From Escherichia whittamii (GTDB lineage Bacteria; Pseudomonadota; Gammaproteobacteria; Enterobacterales; Enterobacteriaceae), in assembly GCF_014836715.1 (NCBI RefSeq), contig NZ_JACSQI010000001.1, forward strand, positions 502,167 through 566,166: a DNA stretch of 64,000 bases, given 5' to 3'. Positions 53,499-63,798 of this stretch are shown piece after piece (position 1 is the first letter of the stretch; the number at the start of each line of letters is the position of its first letter). The position numbers and the translations under genes are program-made. The notes under the pieces were generated by a model. It was not told where the DNA came from and did no database searches. It worked only from the letters and a program-made list of their open reading frames with translations.

Positions 53499-54914
53499 TT
53501 ATTCGTCGTCGTACTGCGGCCCCGCGTAGTTGTCGAAGCGCGACCATTGACCGTTAAAGGTCAGGCGTACCGTCCCGATTGGGCCGTTACGTTGTTTACC
53601 GATAATAATTTCCGCGATGCCTTTCAAATCACTGTTCTCGTGATAAACCTCATCACGATAGATAAACATGATCAAGTCTGCATCCTGCTCGATGGAGCCA
53701 GATTCACGCAAGTCGGAGTTGACCGGGCGTTTGTCGGCACGTTGTTCCAGAGAACGGTTCAACTGGGACAGGGCCACCACCGGCACGTTCAGTTCTTTCG
53801 CCAGAGCTTTCAGCGAGCGGGAGATTTCTGCAATTTCCAGCGTACGGTTGTCGGAAAGTGACGGCACACGCATCAGCTGCAGGTAGTCGATCATGATAAG
53901 CCCGATGCCGCCATGCTCACGGGCAATGCGACGCGCGCGCGAGCGCACTTCCGTTGGCGTCAGACCGGAGGAGTCATCGATATAGATATTACGTTTTTCG
54001 AGCAAAATGCCCATCGTGCCGGAAATACGCGCCCAGTCTTCATCATCCAGTTGCCCGGTACGGATTTTGGTCTGGTCGACGCGCGACAGCGACGCCAGAG
54101 AACGCATCATAATCTGTTCCGATGGCATCTCCAGTGAGAAGATAAGCACCGGCTTATCCTGCAACATCGCCGCGTTTTCGACGAGGTTCATCGCAAATGT
54201 CGTTTTACCCATCGACGGACGCGCTGCGACGATAATCAAGTCCGACGGCTGCAAACCGGCAGTTTTTTTGTTGAGATCGTCATAGCCGGTGTTTACCCCG
54301 GTCACGCCATCGTGCGGCTGCTGGAACAATTGCTCAATACGCGCCACGGTAGCGTCGAGCACATCGGCGATGTTCTTCGGACCTTCATCTTTATTGGCGC
54401 GACTTTCGGCAATTTTAAAGACGCGGGATTCAGCAAGGTCGAGCAAGTCTTCACTGGTGCGTCCTTGCGGATCAAAACCAGCTTCGGCAATCTCGTTAGC
54501 AACCGAGATCATCTCACGGACAACAGCACGTTCGCGTACGATGTCAGCATAAGCGCTGATGTTCGCTGCACTTGGGGTATTTTTTGACAGTTCTGCCAGA
54601 TAAGCAAAACCACCGACGCTATCAAGCTGCCCCTGACGCTCCAGCGATTCCGCCAGAGTTATCAGGTCTATCGGTCTACCGCCTTCCTGCAAACGCGCCA
54701 TTTCGGTAAAGATATGGCGGTGCGGACGGGTGTAGAAATCGTCTGCCACTACACGCTCGGCCACATCGTCCCAGCGTTCGTTATCCAGCATTAAACCGCC
54801 CAACACCGACTGCTCCGCTTCGATCGAGTGCGGAGGCACTTTCAGCCCGGCAACTTGTGGATCGCGTTCGCGGGGTTCAGCCTGCTGTTTGTTGAAGGGT
54901 TTATTTCCTGCCAT
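53499..54914 (-). CDS. dnaB: Replicative DNA helicase DnaB
   Basis: A 471-residue hexameric 5'-3' helicase of the replisome: N-terminal primase/DnaC-interaction domain (about residues 25-170), linker, and RecA-like motor with Walker A ARPSMGKTTF at about 230 and MIDYLQLM as Walker B. No intein or insertion. It is divergent from qorA. Confidence 0.98.
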   Translation of the reverse strand: MAGNKPFNKQQAEPRERDPQVAGLKVPPHSIEAEQSVLGGLMLDNERWDDVAERVVADDFYTRPHRHIFTEMARLQEGGRPIDLITLAESLERQGQLDSVGGFAYLAELSKNTPSAANISAYADIVRERAVVREMISVANEIAEAGFDPQGRTSEDLLDLAESRVFKIAESRANKDEGPKNIADVLDATVARIEQLFQQPHDGVTGVNTGYDDLNKKTAGLQPSDLIIVAARPSMGKTTFAMNLVENAAMLQDKPVLIFSLEMPSEQIMMRSLASLSRVDQTKIRTGQLDDEDWARISGTMGILLEKRNIYIDDSSGLTPTEVRSRARRIAREHGGIGLIMIDYLQLMRVPSLSDNRTLEIAEISRSLKALAKELNVPVVALSQLNRSLEQRADKRPVNSDLRESGSIEQDADLIMFIYRDEVYHENSDLKGIAEIIIGKQRNGPIGTVRLTFNGQWSRFDNYAGPQYDDE

Positions 54915-54996
54915 AGTGAATGGAGTTACCGAGATAAAGAATGGGTCGAAACTTTACCATATGAAGCAGACCCTGACGATACGTTCTGGAGGACAC

Positions 54997-55980
54997 ATGG
55001 CAACACGCATCGAATTTCACAAGCACGGTGGTCCGGAAGTACTACAAGCCGCAGAGTTTACTCCTGCCGCCCCGGCAGAGAATGAAATCCAGGTCGAAAA
55101 TAAAGCCATTGGCATTAATTTTATCGACACGTATATCCGCAGCGGCCTTTATCCGCCGCCATCGCTGCCCAGTGGATTAGGGACAGAAGCAGCTGGCATA
55201 GTGAGCAAAGTCGGCAGCGGCGTGAAACATATTAAAGCGGGCGATCGTGTGGTTTATGCGCAGTCAACGTTAGGGGCTTACAGTTCTGTGCATAACGTTA
55301 ATGCCGATAAAGCGGCAATTCTGCCAGCGGCGATCTCTTTTGAGCAAGCGGCCGCGTCGTTCCTGAAAGGATTAACAGTTTATTATCTGCTGCGCAAAAC
55401 GTATGAAATCAAACCTGACGAACAGTTCCTGTTCCATGCGGCTGCTGGTGGCGTGGGCTTAATTGCCTGCCAGTGGGCAAAAGCCTTAGGGGCAAAACTT
55501 ATTGGCACCGTCGGCAGCGCGCAAAAAGCACAAAGCGCCTTAAAAGCAGGCGCATGGCAGGTGATTAACTATCGCGAAGAGAATCTGGTCGAGCGGTTAA
55601 AAGAGATTACCGACGGCAAGAAAGTGCGCGTAGTGTACGATTCCGTGGGCAGAGACACCTGAGAACGGTCGCTGGATTGCCTGCAACGTCGCGGTTTAAT
55701 GGTCAGTTTTGGCAACTCATCAGGCGCGGTTACCGGCGTTAACTTAGGCATTCTCAATCAGAAAGGCTCGCTATATGTAACGCGCCCTTCCCTGCAAGGT
55801 TATATCACCACGCGGGAGGAGTTAACTGAAGCCAGTAATGAGCTGTTTTCATTGATTGCCAGTGGCGTAATTAAAGTGGATGTCGCGGAACAACAGAAAT
55901 ATCCGCTGAAGGATGCGCAGCGTGCGCATGAGATTCTGGAAAGCCGGGCGACACAGGGTTCCAGCTTACTGATTCCATAA
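54997..55980 (+). pseudogene. qorA: Quinone oxidoreductase QorA, interrupted by a nonsense codon
   Basis: A zinc-free MDR-family NADPH:quinone reductase gene. Read through, it gives 327 codons matching QorA from ATG 54997 (after TGGAGGACAC) to TAA 55980. Codon 222 is TGA (55660-55662), where I recall Trp in the sequence DSVGRDTWERSLD. The first 221 codons include the NADPH motif AAAGGVGLIACQ; the rest is in frame and undamaged. A 221-residue fragment would lack the C-terminal part of the cofactor domain and the return to the catalytic domain, so activity is probably lost. A sequencing error is possible. Confidence 0.9.
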
Positions 55981-55987
55981 AGAAATT

Positions 55988-56008
55988 GGGCTTCCACCTG
56001 GGAAGCCC
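55988..56008 (+). terminator. qorA terminator
   Basis: GGGCTTCC/GGAAGCCC stem of 8 bp and 5-base loop, followed by TTTCTTTTA, 7 bp after the qorA stop. Confidence 0.9.
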
Positions 56009-56143
56009 TTTCTTTTATAGTTCGGCTGTATGTAGGGTACAGCACGATGAATCTGTTAGAGGCGCAATAGTGACAGATTTGATAATCAATTCCTATTTTG
56101 TTCTAAGGATAAAACCTGAGGTTGTGATCATCCGCACAATCCC

Positions 56144-56386
56144 TTAGTAACGCCAGCGGTCATAACGCTGATATTTCGGCACTTTTGGCGCTTTAATCGC
56201 CTTGATCACCCACACTACTGCAATTGCCAATAACAGCCACGGCAGCAACTTAATCATCAATGCCAGCATACCGCCGAGGAACATAATGGCCGTCGCCACA
56301 ACCAGCGCGGCGATAATGCCCAGCAACGAAACGCCGGTGACCATCAACATGACAAAAAAGCCAATCACAAAAAGTAGTTCCCGCAT
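56144..56386 (-). CDS. pspG: Phage shock protein G
   Basis: An 80-residue inner membrane protein with two hydrophobic stretches covering about residues 4-60 and a basic Tyr/Arg tail (KYQRYDRWRY). It belongs to the Psp regulon that protects membrane energy. ATG 56386 follows TTGGGAGAACATC; a longer frame to 56491 crosses the promoter and is rejected. A sigma-54 promoter lies 35 bp upstream. Confidence 0.95.
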   Translation of the reverse strand: MRELLFVIGFFVMLMVTGVSLLGIIAALVVATAIMFLGGMLALMIKLLPWLLLAIAVVWVIKAIKAPKVPKYQRYDRWRY

Positions 56387-56420
56387 GATGTTCTCCCAAA
56401 TATGAAATCTCTTGCAGCCA

Positions 56421-56437
56421 TTACAAGAATCATGCCA
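56421..56437 (-). promoter_or_regulatory. Sigma-54 promoter of pspG
   Basis: On the minus strand TGGCATGATTCTTGTAA fits the -24/-12 consensus, TGGCA-N7-TTGTA. PspF binding sites would lie just upstream (56460-56520, near the dusA stop). Confidence 0.85.
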
Positions 56438-56520
56438 AAACATAATATGTTGATTTATAAAAAATATGCCCCGCGGCGATGCGCAGGGCATGGTGAATTT
56501 GACTACTTTGTGGTGAAAAA

Positions 56521-57516
56521 TTAACGCTTATCTGCCACCAGTTTGAGCGCATGTTCCAGCACGTTAATGTCAGCGCCCGCTTTATGGGCATTTTCACTTA
56601 AATACCGCCGCCACTGACGCGCGCCAGGAATCCCCTGGAACAGCCCCAGCATATGCCGGGTGATATGGCCCAGATACGTTCCCTGGCTGAGTTCACGCTC
56701 AATGTACGGGTACATGGCGCGCACCACTGCCACCGGGTCAGCATCGGTATCCGAGGAACCAAATATCTCTCGATCCACCGCCGCCAGAATGCCTGGATTT
56801 TGATATGCCTCGCGCCCCACCATCACGCCATCCATATACTGCAAATGCACCTTAGCCTCTTCCAGTGACTTGATGCCGCCGTTAATCGACATTGTCAGAT
56901 GCGGGAAATCACGCTTCAGTTGATAGACGCGCGGGTAATCGAGCGGTGGGATTTCACGGTTTTCTTTCGGGCTTAAACCAGAAAGCCAGGCTTTACGCGC
57001 ATGGATGATAAACATCTCGCATTCACCTTTGCCGGAAACGGTGTTGATGAAATCACAGAGAAATTCATAGCTGTCCAGGTCGTCAATGCCAATACGCGTT
57101 TTCACCGTCACTGGAATCGATACTACGTCGCGCATCGCTTTTACGCAGTCGGCTACCAGTTGCGCATTGCCCATCAGGCATGCGCCAAACATGCCGTTCT
57201 GTACCCGGTCAGATGGACAACCGACGTTCAGATTGATTTCATCGTATCCGCGCGCTTCTGCCAGTTTTGCGCACTGTGCCAGCGCCGCCGGATCGCTACC
57301 GCCCAACTGCAACGCCACCGGATGCTCCTCCTCACTGTATGCCAGGTAATCACCTTTACCGTGAATAATCGCCCCCGTGGTTACCATTTCGGTATAGAGC
57401 AACGTATTGCGGGAAAGCAGACGCAGGAAATAACGGCAGTGTCTGTCCGTCCAGTCGAGCATAGGAGCAATAGAGAAACGGTATGCGGGATAAGCGGTTT
57501 GTGATTCTGCTGACAT
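56521..57516 (-). CDS. dusA: tRNA-dihydrouridine synthase A
   Basis: A 331-residue flavoenzyme reducing uridine at positions 20/20a of tRNA. FMN barrel motifs are visible ([16 protein letters not shown], catalytic Cys in [10 protein letters not shown], then HARKAWL). The N-terminus ([14 protein letters not shown]) differs from the longer K-12 form I recall (345 aa), although the rest is very similar. In K-12 the genes yjbL and yjbM stand between zur and dusA; here they are absent and zur is 155 bp away, divergent. Confidence 0.95.
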   Translation of the reverse strand: MSAESQTAYPAYRFSIAPMLDWTDRHCRYFLRLLSRNTLLYTEMVTTGAIIHGKGDYLAYSEEEHPVALQLGGSDPAALAQCAKLAEARGYDEINLNVGCPSDRVQNGMFGACLMGNAQLVADCVKAMRDVVSIPVTVKTRIGIDDLDSYEFLCDFINTVSGKGECEMFIIHARKAWLSGLSPKENREIPPLDYPRVYQLKRDFPHLTMSINGGIKSLEEAKVHLQYMDGVMVGREAYQNPGILAAVDREIFGSSDTDADPVAVVRAMYPYIERELSQGTYLGHITRHMLGLFQGIPGARQWRRYLSENAHKAGADINVLEHALKLVADKR

Positions 57517-57671
57517 GGCGATTTTTTAAGCATCTGGTGAATTGGGGGCGCTACTATAGCATAACGAATATGCGATCAGGCAATGTGACAGCTTCGACGC
57601 CCGGTTGTCGGCGTTTAAGTGAGAATTATGGTAAAGTAAGGACATTCTTAACCCCACTTTCGAGGTGCACA

Positions 57672-58187
57672 ATGGAAAAGACCACAACGCAGGAGTTATT
57701 GGCGCAGGCTGAAAAACTCTGCGCGCAGCGTAATGTGCGCCTGACTCCACAACGTCTCGAAGTGCTGCGCCTGATGAGCCTGCAAGAAGGGGCTATCAGC
57801 GCCTACGATCTACTTGATTTGCTGCGCGAAGCCGAGCCGCAGGCCAAGCCGCCGACAGTTTATCGCGCGCTCGATTTTCTGCTTGAACAAGGTTTTGTGC
57901 ATAAGGTGGAGTCCACCAACAGCTATGTGCTCTGCCATCTGTTCGATCAGCCTACGCATACTTCAGCCATGTTTATTTGCGATCGCTGCGGCGCGGTTAA
58001 AGAAGAGTGTGCGGAAGGTGTGGAAGACATCATGCATACGCTGGCGGCAAAAATGGGGTTTGCCCTGCGGCATAATGTGATTGAAGCACATGGACTCTGT
58101 GCGGCATGTGTGGAAGTTGAAGCGTGTCGTCATCCTGAACAGTGCCATCATGACCACTCTCTTCAAGTGAAAAAGAAACCCCGCTAA
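57672..58187 (+). CDS. zur: Zinc uptake regulator Zur
   Basis: A 171-residue Fur-family repressor of zinc uptake genes (znuABC and others). It has an N-terminal winged helix (TPQRLEVLRLM, then PTVYRALDFLLEQG) and Cys-rich zinc sites CDRCGAVKEEC and CAACVEVEACRHPEQCHHD. ATG 57672 follows TCGAGGTGCACA; an extension to 57483 overlaps dusA and is not credible. It is convergent with yjbJ. Confidence 0.96.
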   Translation: MEKTTTQELLAQAEKLCAQRNVRLTPQRLEVLRLMSLQEGAISAYDLLDLLREAEPQAKPPTVYRALDFLLEQGFVHKVESTNSYVLCHLFDQPTHTSAMFICDRCGAVKEECAEGVEDIMHTLAAKMGFALRHNVIEAHGLCAACVEVEACRHPEQCHHDHSLQVKKKPR

Positions 58188-58228
58188 GAGGGCGTACATC
58201 CTTGTACACGTCGGGCAGGAGGGATTAA

Positions 58229-58438
58229 TTACCAACGGTAATCATGGCGTTTTTCCCAGCTATCAACCTCTTTTTCTGCCTGATCTTTCTGGTAACCGTA
58301 ACGTTCCTGGATTTTACCCACTAACTGGTCACGTTTGCCTTCAATGACCGTCATGTCATCATCGGTCAGTTTGCCCCATTGCTCTTTCACTTTACCTTTG
58401 AACTGTTTCCAGTTACCGCCGACTTCGTCTTTATTCAT
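58229..58438 (-). CDS. yjbJ: CsbD-like stress protein YjbJ
   Basis: A 69-residue hydrophilic protein of the CsbD family (GGNWKQFKGKVKEQWGKLTD), abundant in stationary phase and under osmotic stress in E. coli. Function unknown. ATG 58438 is used, after GATGAGGATTTGAAT; a two-codon upstream extension is possible. The C-terminal end differs a little from K-12 (SWEKRHDYRW). Confidence 0.94.
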   Translation of the reverse strand: MNKDEVGGNWKQFKGKVKEQWGKLTDDDMTVIEGKRDQLVGKIQERYGYQKDQAEKEVDSWEKRHDYRW

Positions 58439-58553
58439 ATTCAAATCCTCATCGTTAGGTGGTGAATGAGAGTACGCTCACTTTTCTTCTGAACGTGGGA
58501 TTAAGTGTAGTCAGGAATCTGGCTTAGGATTATTTATTCAGAATTTTTAACCG

Positions 58554-59879
58554 TCACGCTCCGGCAAACCAGGTTCCGTTACGCCAGTGACGACGCCAGA
58601 TAGCAGCCAGAGAAAGCCCGCGCAGCGCCAGAAAGACGGTTAACGCCAGCCATAAACCATGGTTACCCAACCACGGCAACGTCAGTAGAGTTAAAGCAAA
58701 CCCTGCTGCTGCGACTGCCATACTATTGCGCATTTCGGCAGCGCGTGTTGCGCCAATAAACATACCGTCCAGCAGATAACACCAGACTCCCACCAGCGGT
58801 AAAATAACCTGCCAGATTAGGTAGCGATCGGCCAGATTCTGGATCTGCGTTAACGACGTTAGCAACGCGATGATATATTCACCCGCCAGCAAATAAACCA
58901 CCGAAAACAACAGTGCCACGATCCCCGACTGGCGGCATGCAGCGCGCCAGACATCCAGTAACTGGCTACCGTCGCGCGCGCCATACGCCTGACCGGAGTG
59001 GGCTTCAACGGCATAGGCAAAACCATCCAGCGCATAGGCGGTAAAGGTGAGTAGCGTCATCAGAACCGCGTTGACGGCGATAATATCGCTCCCCAGTCGC
59101 GCGCCAAGAACTGTTATTGCGCCAAAACAGAGTTGCAACAGCAGGGAACGCAGCATGATATCGCGATTAAGCGCCAGCAAACGGCGGAAGTTGCCTCGCC
59201 AGGCGGTTTTCAGCATTTCGCCGGAGATACCGCGTAGTTTGAGGATTTTACGCACCATGAGCAGGCCAATAAGCAACGTCGCATATTCGGCAAGCACTGT
59301 TGCCAGCGCCGCGCCCTGCACGTTCATATGCAGCCCCATCACCAGCCAGACATCCAGCACAATGTTGAGGATATTGCCAACCACTAACAGAATCACTGGC
59401 GCGCGGGCATATTGCACGCCGAGCAACCAGCCGAGCAGCACCAGATTCGCCAGCGACGCAGGCGCGCTTAACCAGCGGATTTCAAGAAAGCGCCGCGCCT
59501 GTTCCAGAACCGCTTCGCTACCGCCAACAATATGCAGCGCCAGCTCGATAATCGGTGTACGCAGTAACGCAATCAACGCTCCGGCCCCCAGAGCCAACAG
59601 CAACGGCTGCACCAGCGCACGCGCTAATGCCTGAGGATTTTTGGCACCATAAGCCTGTGCAGTAAGCCCGGTAGTGCTCATACGCAAAAACAGCAACAGC
59701 ATAAAGAGAAAACTGGTCGCCGTTGCGCCAACCGCCACGCCGCCCAGATAAACCGGGCTATCAAGATGACCAATGACCGCCGTATCAACCAGCCCCAGCA
59801 AGGGAACGGTGATATTGGAGAAAATCATGGGTAAGGCGAGATGCCAGAGTGCTTTATCAGATGAAGTGAGGAATGCCAT
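58554..59879 (-). CDS. dinF: MATE-family exporter DinF
   Basis: A 441-residue multidrug and toxin extrusion family protein with 12 expected helices, SOS-induced because it is read from the lexA promoter. E. coli DinF is linked to protection against oxidants and bile salts. The 5' end here is MAFLTSSDKALW; a longer K-12 annotation starts upstream in frame. A hairpin lies between it and lexA. Confidence 0.93.
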   Translation of the reverse strand: MAFLTSSDKALWHLALPMIFSNITVPLLGLVDTAVIGHLDSPVYLGGVAVGATATSFLFMLLLFLRMSTTGLTAQAYGAKNPQALARALVQPLLLALGAGALIALLRTPIIELALHIVGGSEAVLEQARRFLEIRWLSAPASLANLVLLGWLLGVQYARAPVILLVVGNILNIVLDVWLVMGLHMNVQGAALATVLAEYATLLIGLLMVRKILKLRGISGEMLKTAWRGNFRRLLALNRDIMLRSLLLQLCFGAITVLGARLGSDIIAVNAVLMTLLTFTAYALDGFAYAVEAHSGQAYGARDGSQLLDVWRAACRQSGIVALLFSVVYLLAGEYIIALLTSLTQIQNLADRYLIWQVILPLVGVWCYLLDGMFIGATRAAEMRNSMAVAAAGFALTLLTLPWLGNHGLWLALTVFLALRGLSLAAIWRRHWRNGTWFAGA

Positions 59880-59913
59880 GCAGACAAGCCTGATGAAGAG
59901 AGATTAAAAACAA

Positions 59914-59939
59914 ACCGCGATGCCAGGCGGCATCGCGGT
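59914..59939 (-). terminator. Hairpin between lexA and dinF
   Basis: ACCGCGATGCC/GGCATCGCGGT stem of 11 bp with a 4-base loop, then TTGTTTTTAAT on the minus strand. It looks like an intrinsic terminator inside the lexA-dinF operon, so it probably limits read-through to dinF. Confidence 0.85.
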
Positions 59940-59951
59940 ATCAGAGATAAA

Positions 59952-60560
59952 TTACAGCCAGTCGCCGTTGCGAATAACCCCAACCGCCAGCCCTTCAATG
60001 CTGAAGCTCTGCTGACGAAGGTCAACGACAATTGGTTTAAACTCGCTATTTTCTGGCAGAAGCTCGACTTTATTGCCCTGTTTTTTCAGACGTTTAACGG
60101 TAACTTCGTCATCTATACGCGCGACAACAACCTGACCATTACGCACATCCTGGGTTTTATGCACCGCCAGCAAGTCGCCGTCCATAATGCCGATATCTTT
60201 CATCGACATCCCACTGACGCGCAGCAGGAAATCGGCATTCGGTTTGAACAGGGAAGGATCGACCTGATAATGACCTTCAATATGCTGCTGCGCCAGAAGC
60301 GGTTCACCGGCAGCCACACGACCTACCAGTGGCAATCCTTCTTCCTCTTCCTGCAACAGACGAATCCCGCGCGATGCGCCGGAAACAATTTCAATCACGC
60401 CTTTGCGTGCCAGCGCCTTCAGATGTTCTTCTGCCGCATTTGGGGAACGGAACCCCAAACGCTGCGCGATTTCCGCACGCGTCGGCGGCATACCTGTCTG
60501 GCTGATGTGATCACGGATGAGATCAAACACCTCTTGTTGCCTGGCCGTTAACGCTTTCAT
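59952..60560 (-). CDS. lexA: SOS repressor LexA
   Basis: A 202-residue repressor with an N-terminal winged helix ([14 protein letters not shown] to about residue 70), the cleavage site Ala84-Gly85 in [10 protein letters not shown], catalytic Ser119 (SGMSMKD) and Lys156 (VTVKRLK). RecA-driven self-cleavage starts the SOS response. Two LexA boxes lie just upstream for autoregulation. Confidence 0.98.
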   Translation of the reverse strand: MKALTARQQEVFDLIRDHISQTGMPPTRAEIAQRLGFRSPNAAEEHLKALARKGVIEIVSGASRGIRLLQEEEEGLPLVGRVAAGEPLLAQQHIEGHYQVDPSLFKPNADFLLRVSGMSMKDIGIMDGDLLAVHKTQDVRNGQVVVARIDDEVTVKRLKKQGNKVELLPENSEFKPIVVDLRQQSFSIEGLAVGVIRNGDWL

Positions 60561-60568
60561 TCCGCCCC

Positions 60569-60605
60569 CTGGGTGTATATACAGTTATGCTGTGAGTATA
60601 TACAG
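60569..60605 (-). promoter_or_regulatory. Two LexA boxes in the lexA promoter
   Basis: CTGGGTGTATATACAG (60569-60584) and CTGTGAGTATATACAG (60590-60605) are two SOS boxes 21 bp apart, just before the lexA start. Confidence 0.95.
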
Positions 60606-60669
60606 CAAAAGGTGATTTTGGAACCATAAACTGCACAATAAACCAGAGATTTATCGAATTCTGGAAGCG

Positions 60670-61038
60670 TCATCCAAAATGCGACCATAACAGAATGCAC
60701 CAGGTAATCACGGCGACGATAATGGCGATCAGCACCGCGGCGGAGCCCATATCTTTCGCCCGCCCGGAAAGCTCATGGTATTCAGAACCAATACGGTCAA
60801 CCACCGCTTCGATGGCACTATTGAGAATTTCCACAATCATCACCAGCATGACAGAACTAATAAGCAGTACGCGGGTTATTGCATCCACATCCAGCCAGCA
60901 GGCAATGACCACTGCCAACAACACCGCCACGCCTTCCTGACGGAATGCTGCTTCGTTGATCCATGCGGCACGTAAACCTTTCCAGGAATAGCCAGCGGCT
61001 TTGATAATTCGAGTGAATCCAGTGGTATTATTGGCCAT
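60670..61038 (-). CDS. dgkA: Diacylglycerol kinase
   Basis: A 122-residue trimeric inner membrane kinase with three helices that phosphorylates diacylglycerol left by osmoregulated glucan and LPS modification. The signature EILNSAIEAVVDRI with catalytic Glu residues is intact, as is ELSGRAKDMGSAA. It is divergent from plsB, so two lipid genes share a 170-bp control region. Confidence 0.97.
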   Translation of the reverse strand: MANNTTGFTRIIKAAGYSWKGLRAAWINEAAFRQEGVAVLLAVVIACWLDVDAITRVLLISSVMLVMIVEILNSAIEAVVDRIGSEYHELSGRAKDMGSAAVLIAIIVAVITWCILLWSHFG

Positions 61039-61208
61039 CGAAAGAACCTTTTTACATTATGAGCGTCAATATCAGTGTACCGTTGAATCCGAAGATTACG
61101 GTTAGCGTAACGTCGCGCGAAACATAAGCGGATACCACAGAATTTCCCATGACTTTCTGCTATCCTTCCCGCGCATTAGCATTATTAACCAGAGGCTTTA
61201 CATCGTTT

Positions 61209-63632
61209 ATGTCCGGCTGGCCACGAATTTACTACAAATTACTGAATTTACCATTAAGCATCCTGGTAAAAAGCAAGTCTATTCCGGCAGATCCTGCCCC
61301 GGAACTGGGACTCGATACCTCTCGTCCAATTATGTACGTTTTACCGTACAACTCAAAAGCGGATTTGCTGACGTTGCGCGCCCAGTGCCTGGCGCACGAT
61401 CTGCCTGACCCATTAGAGCCGCTGGAAATAGACGGCACGTTACTGCCACGCTATGTGTTTATTCACGGCGGGCCGCGTGTTTTCACCTATTACACGCCGA
61501 AAGAAGAGTCCATTAAGCTGTTCCACGACTATCTCGATCTGCACCGTAGCAACCCGAATCTGGATGTGCAAATGGTGCCAGTATCGGTGATGTTTGGTCG
61601 TGCGCCGGGGCGTGAAAAAGGTGAAGTGAATCCACCTCTGCGCATGCTCAACGGCGTGCAGAAATTTTTCGCCGTGTTATGGCTCGGTCGCGACAGTTTT
61701 GTGCGTTTCTCTCCGTCAGTTTCGCTGCGCCGCATGGCTGACGAACACGGCACGGATAAAACCATCGCCCAAAAACTGGCGCGCGTGGCGCGTATGCACT
61801 TTGCCCGCCAGCGTCTGGCTGCTGTGGGGCCGCGTCTACCCGCTCGTCAGGATTTGTTCAATAAGCTGCTCGCCTCGCGCGCCATTGCCAAAGCGGTAGA
61901 GGATGAAGCGCGCAGCAAAAAAATCTCCCATGAAAAAGCGCAGCAGAACGCTATTGCGCTGATGGAAGAGATTGCGGCGAACTTCTCTTACGAGATGATC
62001 CGCCTGACTGACCGTATTCTGGGCTTCACCTGGAACCGACTTTATCAGGGCATCAACGTCCATAACGCCGAGCGCGTTCGCCAGCTGGCCCACGACGGTC
62101 ATGAGCTGGTGTATGTGCCTTGCCACCGTAGCCACATGGACTACCTGCTGCTTTCTTACGTGCTGTATCACCAGGGGCTGGTGCCGCCGCATATCGCCGC
62201 CGGGATCAACCTGAACTTCTGGCCTGCCGGGCCGATTTTCCGCCGTCTGGGGGCATTCTTTATTCGCCGTACATTTAAAGGCAATAAACTTTATTCCACC
62301 GTTTTCCGTGAGTATCTCGGCGAATTGTTCAGCCGTGGTTATTCCGTCGAGTACTTTGTGGAAGGTGGTCGTTCCCGTACAGGCCGTTTGCTGGATCCGA
62401 AAACCGGTACGCTGTCGATGACTATTCAGGCGATGCTGCGTGGTGGTACACGTCCGATTACGTTGGTTCCGATCTACATCGGTTATGAGCACGTCATGGA
62501 AGTGGGTACTTACGCCAAAGAACTGCGCGGCGCGACGAAAGAGAAAGAGAGCCTGCTGCAGATGCTGCGCGGCTTAAGCAAACTGCGTAATCTCGGTCAG
62601 GGCTACGTCAACTTCGGTGAACCAATGCCGTTAATGACCTACCTTAACCAGCACGTGCCAGACTGGCGTGAATCTATTGATCCAATCGAAGCGGTGCGTC
62701 CGGCCTGGTTAACGCCGACGGTGAATAACATTGCTGCCGATCTGATGGTACGCATTAACAACGCGGGCGCGGCTAACGCCATGAACCTGTGTTGTACTGC
62801 ACTGCTGGCGTCACGTCAGCGCTCACTCACTCGCGAACAATTGACTGAGCAGCTTAATTGTTATCTCGATTTGATGCGCAACGTGCCTTACTCCACGGAC
62901 TCTACCGTTCCTTCAGCCAGCGCCAGCGAGCTTATCGATCACGCGCTGCAGATGAACAAGTTTGAAGTTGAGAAGGATACTATCGGCGACATCATCATTC
63001 TGCCGCGCGAGCAAGCGGTGCTGATGACCTACTATCGCAACAACATTGCGCATATGTTGGTCCTGCCTTCGCTGATGGCGGCGATTGTGACGCAGCATCG
63101 CCACATCTCTCGCGACGTATTGATGGAGCACGTCAATGTGCTGTACCCAATGCTGAAAGCGGAGCTGTTCCTGCGCTGGGATCGCGACGAGTTACCGGGC
63201 GTGATTGATGCGCTGGCGAATGAGATGCAACGTCAGGGGCTGATTACCCTGCAAAATGACGAGCTGCATATCAATCCGGCGCACTCCCGCACGCTTCAGT
63301 TGCTGGCCGCAGGTGCGCGCGAAACGCTGCAACGTTATGCGATTACCTTCTGGTTATTGAGCGCTAACCCGTCGATCAACCGCGGTACGCTGGAGAAAGA
63401 GAGCCGCACCGTGGCACAACGTCTCTCCGTGCTGCACGGTATCAACGCACCGGAGTTCTTCGACAAAGCAGTGTTCAGTTCTCTGGTCCTGACACTGCGT
63501 GATGAAGGGTATATCAGCGACAGCGGCGACGCCGAACCGGCAGAGACGATGAAGGTCTATCAGTTGTTGGCGGAGTTGATTACGTCCGATGTACGTTTGA
63601 CGATTGAGAGTGCGACGCAAAGCGAAGGGTAA
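61209..63632 (+). CDS. plsB: Glycerol-3-phosphate O-acyltransferase PlsB
   Basis: An 807-residue inner membrane enzyme for the first acylation of phospholipid synthesis. Acyltransferase block I HRSHMD (about residues 306-311), block II ([13 protein letters not shown]), block III ([10 protein letters not shown]) and block IV ([11 protein letters not shown]) are in order. ATG 61209 ([10 protein letters not shown]) is the known start; the frame extends to 61149 without support. Confidence 0.96.
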   Translation: MSGWPRIYYKLLNLPLSILVKSKSIPADPAPELGLDTSRPIMYVLPYNSKADLLTLRAQCLAHDLPDPLEPLEIDGTLLPRYVFIHGGPRVFTYYTPKEESIKLFHDYLDLHRSNPNLDVQMVPVSVMFGRAPGREKGEVNPPLRMLNGVQKFFAVLWLGRDSFVRFSPSVSLRRMADEHGTDKTIAQKLARVARMHFARQRLAAVGPRLPARQDLFNKLLASRAIAKAVEDEARSKKISHEKAQQNAIALMEEIAANFSYEMIRLTDRILGFTWNRLYQGINVHNAERVRQLAHDGHELVYVPCHRSHMDYLLLSYVLYHQGLVPPHIAAGINLNFWPAGPIFRRLGAFFIRRTFKGNKLYSTVFREYLGELFSRGYSVEYFVEGGRSRTGRLLDPKTGTLSMTIQAMLRGGTRPITLVPIYIGYEHVMEVGTYAKELRGATKEKESLLQMLRGLSKLRNLGQGYVNFGEPMPLMTYLNQHVPDWRESIDPIEAVRPAWLTPTVNNIAADLMVRINNAGAANAMNLCCTALLASRQRSLTREQLTEQLNCYLDLMRNVPYSTDSTVPSASASELIDHALQMNKFEVEKDTIGDIIILPREQAVLMTYYRNNIAHMLVLPSLMAAIVTQHRHISRDVLMEHVNVLYPMLKAELFLRWDRDELPGVIDALANEMQRQGLITLQNDELHINPAHSRTLQLLAAGARETLQRYAITFWLLSANPSINRGTLEKESRTVAQRLSVLHGINAPEFFDKAVFSSLVLTLRDEGYISDSGDAEPAETMKVYQLLAELITSDVRLTIESATQSEG

Positions 63633-63639
63633 TCGGTGA

Positions 63640-63746
63640 GCGTTGCCGGATGCGGCGAAAACGCCTTATCCGGCCTACAATAACCTGCAAACTCAATAAA
63701 TTGCGATGTGTTATGTAGGCCTGATAAGCGCAGCGCATCAGGCAGC
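63640..63746. repeat. BIME between plsB and ubiA
   Basis: Opposed REP units: TTGCCGGATGCGGCGAAAAC...TTATCCGGCCTAC (about 63645-63678) and TATGTAGGCCTGATAAGCG...GCATCAGGCAGC (about 63713-63746), between convergent plsB and ubiA. Confidence 0.9.
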
Positions 63747-63756
63747 TTTTCACAGA

Positions 63757-63792
63757 AAAAAAGCCGGATGACCATGACCATCCGGCTTTTTT
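63757..63792. terminator. Bidirectional terminator of plsB and ubiA
   Basis: A 14-bp perfect stem (AAAAAAGCCGGATG / CATCCGGCTTTTTT) with an 8-base loop, giving A/T tracts on both sides. Confidence 0.93.
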
Positions 63793-63798
63793 ACATCA

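Noticed and set aside
55660-55700. qorA TGA as a second selenocysteine codon
   Set aside because: No GGUCU-type apical loop at the required distance, and the residue replaced is Trp, not Cys.
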